Below, one piece after another: positions 20,885 through 33,653 of a stretch of DNA of 64,000 nt. Source of the DNA: Brachypodius melanocephalos. Lineage: Eukaryota; Chordata; Aves; Passeriformes; Pycnonotidae. The translations under genes were made by a program, and so were the position numbers. The notes beneath the pieces were generated by a model. The model made no database searches, was not told the origin of the DNA, and saw nothing but the letters and a program-made list of their open reading frames with translations. Positions within the stretch are counted from its first letter, which is position 1, and every line of letters begins with the position of its first letter. The stretch is taken from positions 4,646,152 through 4,710,151 of the forward strand of contig VZSR01000479.1 of NCBI GenBank assembly GCA_013398615.1, read 5' to 3'.

Positions 20885-22876
20885 AGTCCCCGTTTAGTCT
20901 GAATTAGCTGAGTTAGAGCTACCTAGAATTCAATTTAGAATTTAATTCTAACTCCCCGTCTTATTGAAATTTCAATTCCCCATATCCTGGTTGAGGCAAT
21001 AGTGGTGGGAAAGGAGGAAGGGAGAATCTGAAAGATGATCTGTGAGCAGGTGAGGCCGTGTGTGGTAACTGATCAGTGTCCAAAGGAGCTGTCAGAGGCC
21101 CAGGGGTCAGCGAGGCAGCAAGGCTTCCCTCGTGGGGACTGACTGCGGGACGTGGAGGGGCTCTCATGAATTAGGAGCTGACGTCTCTCCTAACTCACTC
21201 TCAGACACACGAATCAGCCCTCACAGTTTATTCTCCCGCTGACAGAAGGTCAGGCAGAGAGAGTTCTGCTCTCGGGAGGGAACAGAGATGGAGCTGGGCC
21301 ATTTTCAGGATGAGATATAAACCCAGTCTTACACTGTTGGAGGTCCCTGGGACGCTCAGAACATCACCCACAAGATAAACAGGGGAATCATCTCAGCCAG
21401 GAAACTGCTGATGGTCTGGCTGGTCACCCCTCTGCCCCACTATGCAAGGGATGTCAGTGTTAAAAAAAGAATAATTGCTGAGAGTTTACATTCCACCCCC
21501 GGGAACATTGGTTTGTTTCGTTTATTTGAGTTTTTTAATTAGCTCTTTCCCACTCTTTCTCCCTTGCACAGTGGGAATGGATAGTGAGAGGAGGAAGTTT
21601 CCCTGCTTGTGCTCTTACCTGGCTCATGCCTTTGCTGTCCCAAGAGGATTTCTCTGAAGGGCACTGCTCCCAGAGCTGTGGCACGGCTGTACCCCAAGCA
21701 AGTGAGTCCCAGCACAGCCCAGGAGCAAGGCTGGAGTCATCCAGCTGAGCACACACACAGCACTTGGGAACTTTGGTCAGGGTTCAATCTAAATAAACCC
21801 TGCAAGGGACTTAATGTTGAACTGAAATGTATAAATGAAGTGGCTTGTGGAATTCAGTGGGATCTCAGGAATTTCTTGACATGACAGGGTAGCAGAGGGG
21901 AAAGGATTGTGTGTAGCCACATATCAACCTTAGAAAGGCAGCTGAGGCAGCAAAGGCTGAAGGAATTGTGCTGGATACCAAATCCGCATTAAAATAAAGT
22001 GTGCAGCCTGCCACCAGGGTAGCAACCCATGGAAAAAAAGAGGTCTCTCTCAAATATGGAAAATCCTTCAAATTACAGTCATTTTGTTAATTCAGGCACC
22101 ACTATGAGTGTGGGTGTTGTAACCAGAGTACAGAATTGCAGTCAGGCTGAAGTGTCAGCTCTCAGCACCCTCTCGGTTCTCCCTTTGGCAGCAGCTGGTG
22201 CCTTCCCTCTTTTCCTGCATCCTGGGGCTTGTCAAAGCCTGCCCAGGATTTCACTCACTGTCCCATGAAAAAAAAGTAGCCCGAGCAAAACCAAAGCTGC
22301 CCAAAAAGTGGGCAGCTTTCTGCTGGGATGCACTGAACCTCCTCCTCCAGGAGCCAGAGGAGCAAGGGAAGCGAGGGGGCTGCCAGGGCAGAGGCAGCAC
22401 CCCGGAGGGGAGCAGGGGCACAGGGCATTCCCCACCATCCCTTTGGCTCAGTCACAAGGGTGCACTTTCCCCTTGAGCAGCAGCTCCTCAACCTGCCCCT
22501 GCCAAAGTGCAGCCTCAGCTCTTTGCCCTCTGCAAAGGTAAATCTTGCAGTAATGAGTGTGATTTGTAGAGCACTGTGTCCCAGCCTTGCTCCCTCCCCT
22601 TGCATCATCCTGCTGCTGCCCGAGCTTATCAGATACATTCTTTTATTACCTCTGGGCATAAAGAAGTATTTTATTACTTGTAGACATGCAGAGATTGCAG
22701 CCTGTTCCCTACAGCTCTTCTCTGAGCAGCCAGACCATGAAGAAACCATCCCAGCTCCTGCCCCACATTAAGCCCTGCCAGTCCCACAAGCACCTCCAGG
22801 GTTATTGGAATCTCCTTGGAGTATCTTTGGCTGAGGTTAATTTTCACAGGTTGCTCCTGCAGTAGAGGATGAATGC
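20885..22876. other. intergenic, no gene seen
   Basis: Unique sequence directly upstream of VDAC1, with mixed GC. Around 20925-20985 there is a cluster of AATT-rich partial palindromes. No open frame resembles a known protein. Confidence 0.6.
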
Positions 22877-23035
22877 ACAGAATCATGGAATTGTTCAGAC
22901 TGGAAAATACCTTGAAGATCGTCAACTCCAACTATTAAACCAGCACTGCCAAGTCCACCACTAAGCGATGTCCCCAAATGCCACGTCTACACAATTTTAA
23001 ATCCCTCCAGGACGTGATGCTGCAGGTGGACTAAA
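22877..23035 (-). mobile_element. CR1 3' fragment
   Basis: The plus strand shows 'cagaatcatggaattgttca', 'aaaataccttgaagatcgtc', 'cactgccaagtccaccacta' and 'aatgccacgtctacac' in the CR1 complement order. About 150 bases remain. Confidence 0.9.
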
Positions 23036-25884
23036 AGTGAGCAGAGGGAGAAAATGTTTAGTATTTGTGAGAGATAATTTTTCATTAATTTCTGGAACAT
23101 TCATCTACCAAAAGATGGCAGCAAATCTCCTCATATGGAGTTGGGCATCAGTCATCTGCTCTCTTGGGGGTCTCTTTTTCCCACAGGTTATGAACTGTAG
23201 ATTATCCTGGGGAGTGCCAGAAGACCAGGAGGATTACACTAGATGTTCTCAACAGAGAAAATCTGTGCTTGTGACTTTGGTTTAAATTTTACAAATTCCT
23301 TCTATGGTATAAGAAATCTCCAAAATGCTCTAAATGTCAGCTCCCTCTTTTATTTTGGCAGTTCTTAGTTTATAATAATGCTACAGCTTAATTTATTTTA
23401 ACAGGTGAAAATGGAACATAAGGGAATGCATCATAATAGATTTGACTAACAATAATTCCACAAATAGTTCACATACAGGCCTTGTTTAAGTGTTCCTTTT
23501 CCATCACAGGCTTTAGGTCTGGAGCACTCAGACCAGTTTGTTTAACACCAGTTTGCAGGAGAAATTTGGAATTCCTCGTCTTTCATTATATAAATCTGCA
23601 TGTCAGTCACAGAGGATTATTTTTAACCTCTGTTCTGCATCACTAATGGATATAGCTGTGACCCTCATACTGATACTATTCATACCAAATTAGCTGGGAA
23701 TAAATCAAGGTCAGTAGAGTCACTGCAGGTACCAAAATGTGAGCTCTGGTCAGCTCAGGTGACAGTCTTGGGGCTGGGCTTGCAGCAGCTGTGCCCTGTG
23801 CTCCCCTGCCAGGGCACAGCTTACAAAGCAAACCACAAAACAAGTGTTTTATCCATGAATTAGTGGTAAGAGGCATGGAAGGATCAGCCCTTCTACATTA
23901 CAAAGTATGTTTCTAATTCAATTTCTTCATAAAATGGGACCAGTAAATACTATTTTCATTAATCGCTTTTACATAGCCGAATTATGCAAAACTGTCATTT
24001 CCTCCAGAAATAACTTACCTGACTAAAATAAAGCTGTGCGGAAAAATTGCAGCTTGTGAATTCTACATGAACAACTAATTCTAATTCAACTGCAATTTCA
24101 TTCATATCCCATAACATGTTTGAACAGCAGAAAAACTCATTAGCCAGGGATCCAAGTTGCATTTGTTCAGTAAAGTTTGATTTGGCTCTCTTTAATAACA
24201 AAAATGTTTCCAGCTTGTTAAGCTGCAAGGAATCCATTGATAACCAATCAAGAACATGCTGATGGAATCATAAAATAGGCAAGGATGCCTTGCTGCTGGG
24301 TATCACACTATGTAAAGATATCTTCATGCACCTGACACTTATAAACTCAACCCAGAGCCAAGCCCTCGCTGCCTGCTGTGCCCATGTCAGAGACACTGCC
24401 GAAAACCCAGCACTGGGGATTGTTTATTCCGTGTCAGAATAAACAATTTTTACCTGGGCCAGTGTAAGTGGGCTGCTGCTAGTGTCTACAAATGAGCATT
24501 AGCCGCTATTTACCAGCAGCAGCACAGCCCTCTCACACCCACCCGTGTCACTGCTCCCTCCTTCCTCGTTCTCTCAATGTCACACGAATACCTTTAAAAC
24601 TCTTTGATTGTTTTCACAAAATACAGTATGGATTGACTAACCATGCAAGTTATCCTTGAGGATCCATAACCCCTGAGGCAAGCAGCCAAGGGAGTGGCTG
24701 TGCCAGCCTGCCAGGCTGCAGCCAGGACAGGCTGAAACCACCGCAGCTTCACACAGGGAAGGACCAGCTGTGGGCTCAGCTCAGAAAGGTCCTTGGTTGT
24801 TCTTATTCCCATTTGTCCACTCCACCACCTGCCTGGAGTTTCCAGGCATTGTTCAGCCACTTAATCAAGATGTGGCCCCCACAAAATGTTGTGTTCTTCC
24901 CTAGCCAGATAAATCAGCCCAGATTTTTTCCCCAGCACGGCAGGCTCAGTCCTTCATGACGCTGAAAAACAACATTAGAGATGGTGCTGAAGGGAAAAGA
25001 GGTTATTAATGGAATTCTGTGAATGGATGCTGATCAGCACATTTCTGCGGTGAGAGAGCCCTGTTCAGGCTTCTGTCCTGGCTGCACCCAAACATCCTTC
25101 ACCAACACGGTGGGGTGAGCTCTGGCAAGAGAGTAAAGCCTGGTTCAAAACCCTGAAGAAAGGATTATTACCATGTATCTTCTGAAGCAGCACCCAGCAG
25201 TCTGGGCAGTGGTGGGCACCCCTGATCAGGGTGCTCCCCCAGCCCTGTGCCACACAGCCTACAGTGGGCTTGGGACTGGCAGGAGTGGGGGCACTCGGGT
25301 GTGAGGAGTCCAGACAGGGCTGTATTGATTTTTGAGAAAGAAAGCTGAAAAGTAGAAAAAAAAAAAGGGGGAAAGCAAGAGAAGCTAAACTCCCACAGCT
25401 CCTTTTGATCTTGGAAAATAACAAAGAGATTGACCTGACATTATTACACCCCTCTCTCTCTCCCTCTGGGTTATGTTTTTATTTCCCCGAATCAGTAATG
25501 ATCAAAGCCAAGAGCCTCTCCATTGCTGTATATTTTCCTTTTCGCTCCAAACAAAAGTTGCAAAGGCTGCACAGTTTCTCTCACGCCTGTCCTGGACCAG
25601 TGTTCTGCTTCAAACAGAGCTGTTTGCAGGAGCAGCAACTCCCGTGGTCTCAGTAACATCATCTTCACACTGCAGAGGCAGAAAAGCCCCACCCATGCAG
25701 GGGAGGAGGAAGAAAGTGATACACACCCTCCTGGTGGGGTGCAGCCTGTCAAAACAGATGTCATGGCTTTTAGAATTTGAATTTTGAGGAGAGGTGGAAA
25801 TTCGATATGTCAGGGAAGGCTGGAGTGGAAGCCTCCTTGAGGCCAGAGCATGGACAATCTACACAGGCAGATGTTGATGGGGCA
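23036..25884. other. intergenic, no gene seen
   Basis: Unique sequence with no recognisable coding exon. A TTCCCACA octamer (RBPJ-type word) is at 23178-23185, which is not beyond chance. A CT-rich tract is near 25448-25466. Confidence 0.6.
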
Positions 25885-26137
25885 GGGGAGAATGGTTTTA
25901 AACTAAAAGAGGAGAGCATTACATTAGATGTTAGGAAGAAATTCTTCCCTGTGGGGGTGATGAGGCCCTGGCACATGTTGCCCAGAGAAGCTGTGGCTGC
26001 CTCATCCCTGGGATTTTCCAAGGCCAGGTTGGACAGGGCTTGGAGCAACCTGGGATAGTGGAAGGTGTTTTTGCCCGTGGCAGGAAGTGTGAAGCCTTTA
26101 AGAACCTTCCAATCCAAACCATTCTGTGATTTTATGC
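25885..26137 (+). mobile_element. CR1 3' fragment (plus orientation)
   Basis: It contains 'acattagatgttaggaagaa', 'attcttccctgtgggggtga', 'tgaggccctggcac', 'gttgcccagagaagctgtgg', 'ccaggttggacagggcttgg' and the tail 'aaccattctgtgatttta'. These are CR1 3' blocks in sense order. The overlapping 172-residue minus-strand open frame is a shadow of this repeat. Confidence 0.93.
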
Positions 26138-26228
26138 CATCTGTAACCACAGGGAACGGCGAGTGACACAGAGGCATCAACTGTGCCATCATTGCGAGGA
26201 GCTGTGCCTGCAGGTACCAAAGAGGTCT

Positions 26229-26300
26229 TAGAATCATAGACCCATTTAGGTTGGAAAAGACCCTCAAGATCATCAAGTCCAACTGCACTTAACCCAGCAC
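26229..26300 (-). mobile_element. short CR1 3' fragment (minus orientation)
   Basis: 'agaatcatagacccatttag' then 'gttggaaaagaccctcaaga' then 'tcatcaagtccaactg' is the complement of the CR1 end. Its 3' end faces the 3' end of the plus-strand copy at 25885-26137, 91 bases away. Confidence 0.9.
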
Positions 26301-29133
26301 TTCCATGAATTCTTCTTCAGAGAAAAAAGAAGAAAGAGAAGAAAGAAGCTGAAGCCATGACCTCCTGGCATACATTTTGCTGCATGTATTGAAGAATGTG
26401 TCAGCCCTCTTCACTTCTCAGACAAAAACCAAACCCAAAATTAGCACAGCCCACAGTATCTTCTAAATATCACTATTATCTTGTCTTGCAAATAACTCTA
26501 GTGAAGCAGTGAAGATATGGTATGGCAGATAAATAGGTGATAAATGCATGCCAAGCAAAACATTATTTGTAGGCTATTTAAATTCAGGAAGCATTAGTAT
26601 TAATCTGTCAGATAAGTTTCTATATTGTGGTTAGAGAGCTGCAGACACAATTATTAGCTGTTAAATAGTCTAACACATCTTTTACTTGTCCACAACCAGA
26701 CTGCTGAATATAATTGGAAAAAAAAGTCATTGAGTTACTGGAAAAAATATTAATTGAGTAAAGGTCAAGCAGTGGAAGCTGCAGTGATAGGCAAGAGGAC
26801 TCAGTGAAGAAAGAAGCTACCAGGGCTCATTGCTGACTGCCAACATAATCATGGCAGGAAGATTCATGGCCATGTAAAATGGTCAAGGAAAATTCACCTT
26901 GGCAAACAAGAGCTGCTGGAGCTGAGGGCTTGCTTGTTTCTGCCATCTTCACAGATGGAGTTTAAGAACTGGAACACTTCTAGAAACAAACAGAGACTTG
27001 GCAGCAAAATATTCGCATTGGAGTGATAATCACAAAAAAAAAAAAAAAGGAGGGGGAGGGAGTGATTCAGCTATATTTAAACAATTGTTTAATCAGGTCA
27101 TATTTAGGTTGCCTGATCAAATAATCCTGCAAATACAGATGTGTAACACTGGGTTTTTTTGAAAAACAAAATAAAACTAAGAACATTTGTTCTTCAGCTG
27201 CAGTATTTATTGTGTGCAGTTAAACCAAAGGCATAAGATCAAATCTTAATGTGGTTGGGTTATGTGTGAGCATCCCAGCCTGAAATGCAGCTGTTGCTGC
27301 AGTACCCAGTGAAACAGGACATGTGGGCTTAGACTACAGTTCTTTAAATTCCTCCAGGTAAAACTGAGTGTACAGAGAACTTCTCTAAGCATGGTGACAA
27401 CTTGTTTCTGCTGTTGCTGAGCAAATAGAACAGGGATCAGCACTGAAGGAGACAGTGGAAATCATGATTGGACTTGGAAAATGGAATGATTTTACCTATT
27501 TATGTAGTGTAATAAATAGGGTCCAGTAAATCATTGGATTGGGTGTCATTGGGTGTCAAGTGCACTTGTAATCCCATCGCTGGCAGGAATGGCAGGGCTG
27601 CATTAGCTCAAGACAAATTGCTGGTTGTGACAGAAGCTGGGGGCTGCTCTGGGGAAGAGGAGTTGTTTTTTCTGGAAGACACAAGAAGATGGCTCATCTG
27701 TGAAGGAATGTTCCTCAGAGGGCCCAGGTCCTGCTGTGGGGAGCAGCCTGGGCTGTGCTGCTGAGAGCATCTGTCACCAGACTCCTTGGAAAGGGCTCTT
27801 TATGATCCCTACAATTCACACTTTCCAGCCAAGGATCTCATGGAAAGTGCTGCCTGGGAGCTCTCCTTCAACCTTCTTTATGCTTATAGAAATGCCTAAA
27901 AAGATATTTATTCCTAAAGAAATATTTTCCAGAGCTGGTGATGAGCATTGCTTGTTGCCTTGATGTAATCCCACTGAGCCTTGCAGGGAGGAGAAGTGAG
28001 TGGCTTGAGCCAAGAATCCTTAAAATTTCTGGTTTGATGTTTATACAAAAATAAATGCAGGTGCAGGGTAAAATTGGTGCAAAAGACCTTACAAATTAAG
28101 TCCATGTGGGAGAGGTGAGGAGGGCTTCTCTTCCAATTCAGAGGGGAAATCAGGGCAAAATCTACACCTACTTGCTCAAACACTGGTGACTAATAGTTTG
28201 GATGCTTCACTGCACTGAGCTGAGCTCAGCACAGCCTTTCCATGGACCCCAACACAGTTTGGAGCAGACAAGATTGATTCCTATGCACAAGCCAAAGAAT
28301 TTCCCAACGTCTGGCACTTCTGCTGGGGTTGGGAGCAGCCCATCTTCTGGGAATGCAAACCTTGAGAGCTCAGCAGATATTTGCTTTCCTTGCTGCACCC
28401 ACCCTGGATAAAGTCCAGAGAGCAGGACAGTAACAGCAGCTTGTAGAGCATCCTGTAAGGATGTGGATTTCCTCCTTTGGAAGAAGCTCTGCCCTTTGAT
28501 TTATTCCACCTTAGAGAAGGAAAAGGTGATTTTCCTCTTAGTCCTGAGATACATCAGTCACCATATGGAAATACTCAAATACTCTTAATTATGAAAGAAC
28601 AAGGCAGAAGTTGACAATAAACCCCAGCTCCCTACACACACATGCACATACACACATCAGCCTCTGTTCCATTGACTGAAATTGTTGGTACCATTTTGTG
28701 TTCTCTTTTTGATCAAAGTGTTTTATTTCTGTCTGCCCAAAAGTCTCTTTTTGATCTTTGGTCCTATACTTTGATTGAAAGCTTTAGTGAGGGAAATTCC
28801 TCTACCAGTTCAATATTTGGCACGCCAAGCCCTGAACAAGGCACCCAACAAACAGAATAATTCCTCATGACAAAGGTCTCATTTGGCAGCAGATGTTAGC
28901 AGAAGTCCAGGGCACTTCAGGAGCATGTTTGACATTTGGTTTTAGCCACTTCAGGCCATAACTTAGATGCATGTCACCCCTGTAGTGGCAGCAGGGGGAC
29001 AGACATCTCAGAGGAAGGGCCACACAGTGGGACAGCCACCACCCTGTTCCCTGCCAGCAAATACTATTAGACCACAATTATTCCGCAGCTTTAGGCTTTG
29101 ATTGCAAATATTTTTGCAAGCAGTTATGTATAC

Positions 29134-29200
29134 AAAGACAGAATTCATTAAATATTATTTAAAGCAATCCTTTCTAGAAAGACAGAGCTCATTAAATATC
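29134..29200 (+). repeat. imperfect direct repeat, 44-bp period
   Basis: AAAGACAGAATTCATTAAAT and AAAGACAGAGCTCATTAAAT (with one more shared T and flanking bases) start at 29134 and 29178. Confidence 0.85.
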
Positions 29201-29854
29201 CTGACTGCTTTATAATGATTTTTTTTCATTTATTATATGCTATTTCTTGGGTTTATATTTCATTCTCATGAAGGATGGCAAAGTAAAATTTCTATCCTAG
29301 TGCATCCCTGGGATGGAAAGGGCAGGAACAGGGAGGTGGCAGAACTGCACTGGATAACAGAGTGGTATTTAATGGGGCTACAGGGCAGCTTTGGGTGCAT
29401 TAGATGCATTGGCCACAGAAGTATGAAAAACAAAACACTGAGGGAAGAAACACCACTGCTAGGCTTATCCTCTGCTGATCAGACAAGAACAGCTCACCTG
29501 TGCCATCTAGTGATGCTGCTATTTCATGTATTGGGAGTTCTCCAGACAGAACCAAAAATATTCAGCGGGGCTGGAGGGCTCATAGCCACGAGGCTGGGCA
29601 GCAGCAGAGCTGCCTGGCAGCCCCTGGTGCAGCCCTCTCCATGCACAGGCTTAGGATTGATGTGAACCCAGAGCCAAGAATAACCCATATCAAATTTCCC
29701 AACTATAGTAGCAAGGCTTGTGTTCAAATCCATATATTATTTTGTGCACATGTACAAAAAATACACCTGGTAAAAGTAGTATAACTATATGGCCAAGGAC
29801 TAAATCATAACTACTCTATAACTAGATTAACTAATAACTTGAAACTAAATAGCA

Positions 29855-29893
29855 CCAGTAGAAGGCGCCAGTAGGAGGCACCACTAGAAGGCT
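29855..29893 (+). repeat. 13-bp tandem repeat, 3 copies
   Basis: CCAGTAGAAGGCG, CCAGTAGGAGGCA and CCACTAGAAGGCT follow one another exactly (29855-29867, 29868-29880, 29881-29893). Confidence 0.92.
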
Positions 29894-30457
29894 TAAATCT
29901 GAAGAAAAACCAAGATTTTAAAAACCATGTTAATTGAAGTTGTCCTGGGATCATGATCAGAGCAGATGGGCAGATCAAAGCCCTGGCATTGCGTAGGATT
30001 TATAAGGACAAAGTACCAGAGGCAGCAAATGAAGGGCAGACATTTACCATTTTAATTACTGGAAGTGGGTTTGAAAGGCACTGGCTGAAGGAGGATGTGG
30101 GAATAACCATTCCATTAAAAATGGAAATGCCTTTTGCCAATATGCTTACTGCTGCATTTGTTACTGGGATGAGGAACAAGCTGTGTGGAGTTTCCCATCT
30201 GAGGTGGAGAGGAGATGGGCCCGGAGATCGCCCAGGGCCGAGAGCCTCTCCTCTGCCAGTGGGCTTGAGGGCATTTTGTGTCACATTGGTGAGGGCTGGA
30301 GAACCTTGGCACTCCCTGCTGAGTGAGTGAAGAAGACTTTCCTTGAGAGCTCAGTGGGGTGAGCAGCTCCAGAGCAGCTCCAGCAGAGAAAATCAGCTGA
30401 GAAGGGCAGGATGGAGAGTGACCAAAGCTGCAGATCCAGCTGCCACCAAAGGCTGCA

Positions 30458-30742
30458 NNNNNNNNNNNNNNNNNNNNNNNNNNNNNNNNNNNNNNNNNNN
30501 NNNNNNNNNNNNNNNNNNNNNNNNNNNNNNNNNNNNNNNNNNNNNNNNNNNNNNNNNNNNNNNNNNNNNNNNNNNNNNNNNNNNNNNNNNNNNNNNNNNN
30601 NNNNNNNNNNNNNNNNNNNNNNNNNNNNNNNNNNNNNNNNNNNNNNNNNNNNNNNNNNNNNNNNNNNNNNNNNNNNNNNNNNNNNNNNNNNNNNNNNNNN
30701 NNNNNNNNNNNNNNNNNNNNNNNNNNNNNNNNNNNNNNNNNN
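30458..30742. other. assembly gap, 285 N
   Basis: A run of N. Both flanks carry CCAGCTGCC (just left of the gap at about 30436-30444, and immediately right of it at 30743-30751). This may point to a repeat that was not assembled. Confidence 0.95.
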
Positions 30743-31931
30743 CCAGCTGCCTCCTGGGGAGGTTTGCTCAGGCTTGACTCCATGGCTGGGCTGGTGCTGT
30801 CACTCAGAGCAGTAACACACTGAGGGCACAGGGACTCACAGCCCAGGCTCTGCTGATCCCAAACACTCATTAAAGCTGTGACACGAGTGTTTGTTGTCCA
30901 GCTTGTCCAATGTGGGTTCCATATTTACATCAGGCAGAATAGCATCTCTGTCTTTCATGCTTCCATTTACCCTCCTTGATTGCTGAATATTTTCAACCAT
31001 TTTCAAGGCAGTTACATCTCGCACTGGATGGTTGTAGCCACCTCCTACTCCAAGAAATACCTTCTCAAAGAATGAGATGCAGGGGGAGGAAGGGATCAGT
31101 GTTTGCCTTCAGTCCCCCATTGGAAATCTGCTCTCTCACACCTCTCCAAGGTTTTCAGCCTCTCCAAGAGCTTGGCTTTCAGGGATATTGAATCTCAAGG
31201 ATGTGACCTGACTTTGCTGTTTCAAGTCCTTCACTGTGCAGATTGCAATATGAAAGACACCCCAAGATCCTTCCCAAACTGTTTGATCCCCTGCTTCTTC
31301 ATTAGTAAGACAAATGGTTCAGCTCACTTTCAACCCCCAAGTGATTGCCCTTTTCCCTGAATTAACTACTGATTTTATCTCTCATTTCCCTATACACCTA
31401 CTCCCATGTTTCTTTAAGTTTATCCCTGAAAGCCCCGAGTTTTTCTTGCTCACTTTTCATGGCCTGCAGCTTTTCTTTTAACATTAAGAGCATTGTTTCT
31501 GGCAAGACATTAAGGTGCTCATCAAATGCCAACATAAAAGCCATAAATAATACCCCATTTGCATTCATATTTTGACAGTCCCTCCATCTTTGCTGCGATG
31601 GTGTCTCTCCCTGTCTGCATCCTCTTGGCCCAAGCTGTGTTTCTTCACCCAAGCTGGGATCACACCTTTCCTCTTTCCACCATGGGTTATTCCCCCTGGG
31701 ATGGTTGTCCATTCAGTGCAGCAACAAGGGATATTCCTTCAGGTATTCCTTCACTTGGACTTCAGCCTCTCTTTGTCATTTTCAAAAATCCCATCTCCTG
31801 GAGAAGATCATGGAGGCTTTGGCAACTTGTAAACTCAGAGATATTCCTCTTTCATTTTGCATACTCCCATGAAAGGTTGCTGCTGGTGTCCAGCAAGGGC
31901 TTCTGTTCCTCCAACAGCTCTGCTGCAGAGC

Positions 31932-31988
31932 ATAAAAGCCAAGGTGCAGAGCACTTCTCTGCACAGAGGCTCTTGGACCCAAGTAAGT
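31932..31988 (+). promoter_or_regulatory. TATA-like box, perfect hairpin and splice-donor-like word
   Basis: ATAAAAG is at 31932-31938. GTGCAGAG-CACTT-CTCTGCAC (8-bp perfect arms) follows at 31944-31964, and GTAAGT is at 31983-31988. The arrangement resembles a small promoter or LTR core, but no transcript is shown, and a first exon of about 20 bases would be unusually short. Confidence 0.25.
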
Positions 31989-33622
31989 CACAGGAGATAT
32001 AACACAAGGTTTGCCCCTCCATGAATGAAGAATCATGTGCTCTTTATGTGGCAAGGAACACACAATGGAGGCAGCTCTTGCAGCCTGCTGTGCAAAGTCA
32101 CATTCACAACCTTTTTCAGAAATGGAGTCATATGGAAACAAAGGGGCTAAACCCTTTTAGCTTTATGGAAAGGAGTTGGGGTGTTTGGGGGATTGTTTTT
32201 TGTTTGTTTATTTAAGTCAGACTAAGAAAAAATAACTTGTTTTAATGACGGCTGTTTAGTGGGTTTCCTGATCAAAGGCAGCAATGTCTGTGCAGAGATC
32301 ACTTATGAACAACAGGTCTCTCCAGCCCCCAAATAATGTTATTGCATTGGTGAAGTTTTCCTGAGGCTAAGCCTGCCAGCCCTAACCACATGAGCTGGCT
32401 GGCAGAGGCATGGTGTGACTACCCTGGATCCAACCCCCTGGTCTGGGACAAAGCTGGAAGATTGGAGCCAGCAGGGCCAAAGGAGGTCAAACATTAGAAC
32501 TGGAACACCCATGGCCAGTACCCTTGTTGTTGAAGTTGGGATTTTTTTTTCTGGGTTAGTCTGATGGTCCTACAAGATTTAAAGGCCCTTTAGTTCAGCT
32601 TCTCATTAAAAAAAAATGACTTAGTGGCAGATTTTGCCCAGTCTCTCAAATTTCCCCAGTCTCCTACAGACTCCCAAACAGCCTCTAATACCTCTAAAAT
32701 CAGGGAAATCAGTCATAAAATCCTACTCCTTCACAGTATTAAAAAGGAAGGGGCAGCAATTTCTGCCTCCATCTCTTTGCTGGCCTCAGCTATTAATGCT
32801 CCTACGGGCAGGAACAATGACTGGTTGAGCTGGGCAGGGATGCAGAGGGCTCTGGAGGACAGCACTGATAGCAGCACATTCCAGGCTATAAGTACAGCAC
32901 CGTAAGAAGGATTTCCAAAACAGGGACACCAACAGGCTGCATCAAAGTGCCCCCACACTGCCCAGGAGTGTTAGTTATTTTTTTAAATTTTTTTTTTCTT
33001 CTAATAGGAGCAAAATTAATTCCATACCAACAGCCAAACTACATGCAGCTACCTCTGACACTGGCAAAAACCAACCTTGCTGTTCTTTAAACATTTGCTT
33101 GGCATCTTCCTGAAGCACTTGACTTACATCTTCCTCCTATTCTTCCTTTTGCTTCTGTATGTTCAAATTAGCTACTTAAAGGAGTTATTCATTTCTCTGT
33201 GCTTAACAGCAATACAAACTAATGATATGGAGAAAAGCCTCATAGATCAGTCGTGTTCAGCCTGTGACATCTGCCACACACCTCATTTATAAAGCAAATC
33301 CTTCTTTCCCTTTAGAGTAGCTCATGGGTTGCTGTACTTTTTTACTGTACTAGTCAGACTGGAGATCTTAACTGAAACTTGAATGGTCTCTGCAGGCTGT
33401 AGGAGCTCGTGAGCAGTTTCCATTTGATTTGATCAAGAAATATTTAGGCACAGCTGGACACATGTTTCTTCAGGTCTCTCCCCTGGACAAGGGTGGCACC
33501 AGGTACCCACTTACCACCAGCTCCTGGGCTGTCCCTTCACCCCTCTATCGCAAAAACACCCAACAAGCCAGGCAGGAGCAAGGCTTTGCAGCTGCAGGTG
33601 ATGATGGGCCATTGGACACCCC

Positions 33623-33624
<2 letters not shown>

Positions 33625-33651
<27 letters not shown>
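33625..33651 (+). repeat. (CAG)9 microsatellite
   Basis: Nine perfect CAG units. Open frames across it read as poly-Gln, poly-Ala or poly-Leu depending on frame, which explains the frames listed at this spot. There is no sign of a real gene. Confidence 0.95.

Positions 33652-33653
<2 letters not shown>

Larger units (their letters stand above)
26301..30457. other. intergenic, no gene seen
   Basis: AT-rich unique DNA. It includes an A15 tract followed by a purine run (27034-27061), a 23-bp direct repeat (29134-29156 and 29178-29200) and a 13-bp tandem repeat (29855-29893). No coding exon is recognised. Confidence 0.6.

Noticed and set aside
25770..26288. 172-residue minus-strand open frame
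   Set aside because: Most of it is the antisense of a CR1 fragment, and the frame extends across two CR1 ends of opposite orientation.
30115..30870. 251-residue frame crossing the N gap
   Set aside because: More than a third is undetermined, so the frame is an artefact of translating N.
31559..32002. 147-residue plus-strand frame before the TATA-like cluster
   Set aside because: No similarity recognised and composition like its surroundings. Considered as a retroviral relic, but no gag, pol or LTR pair was seen.
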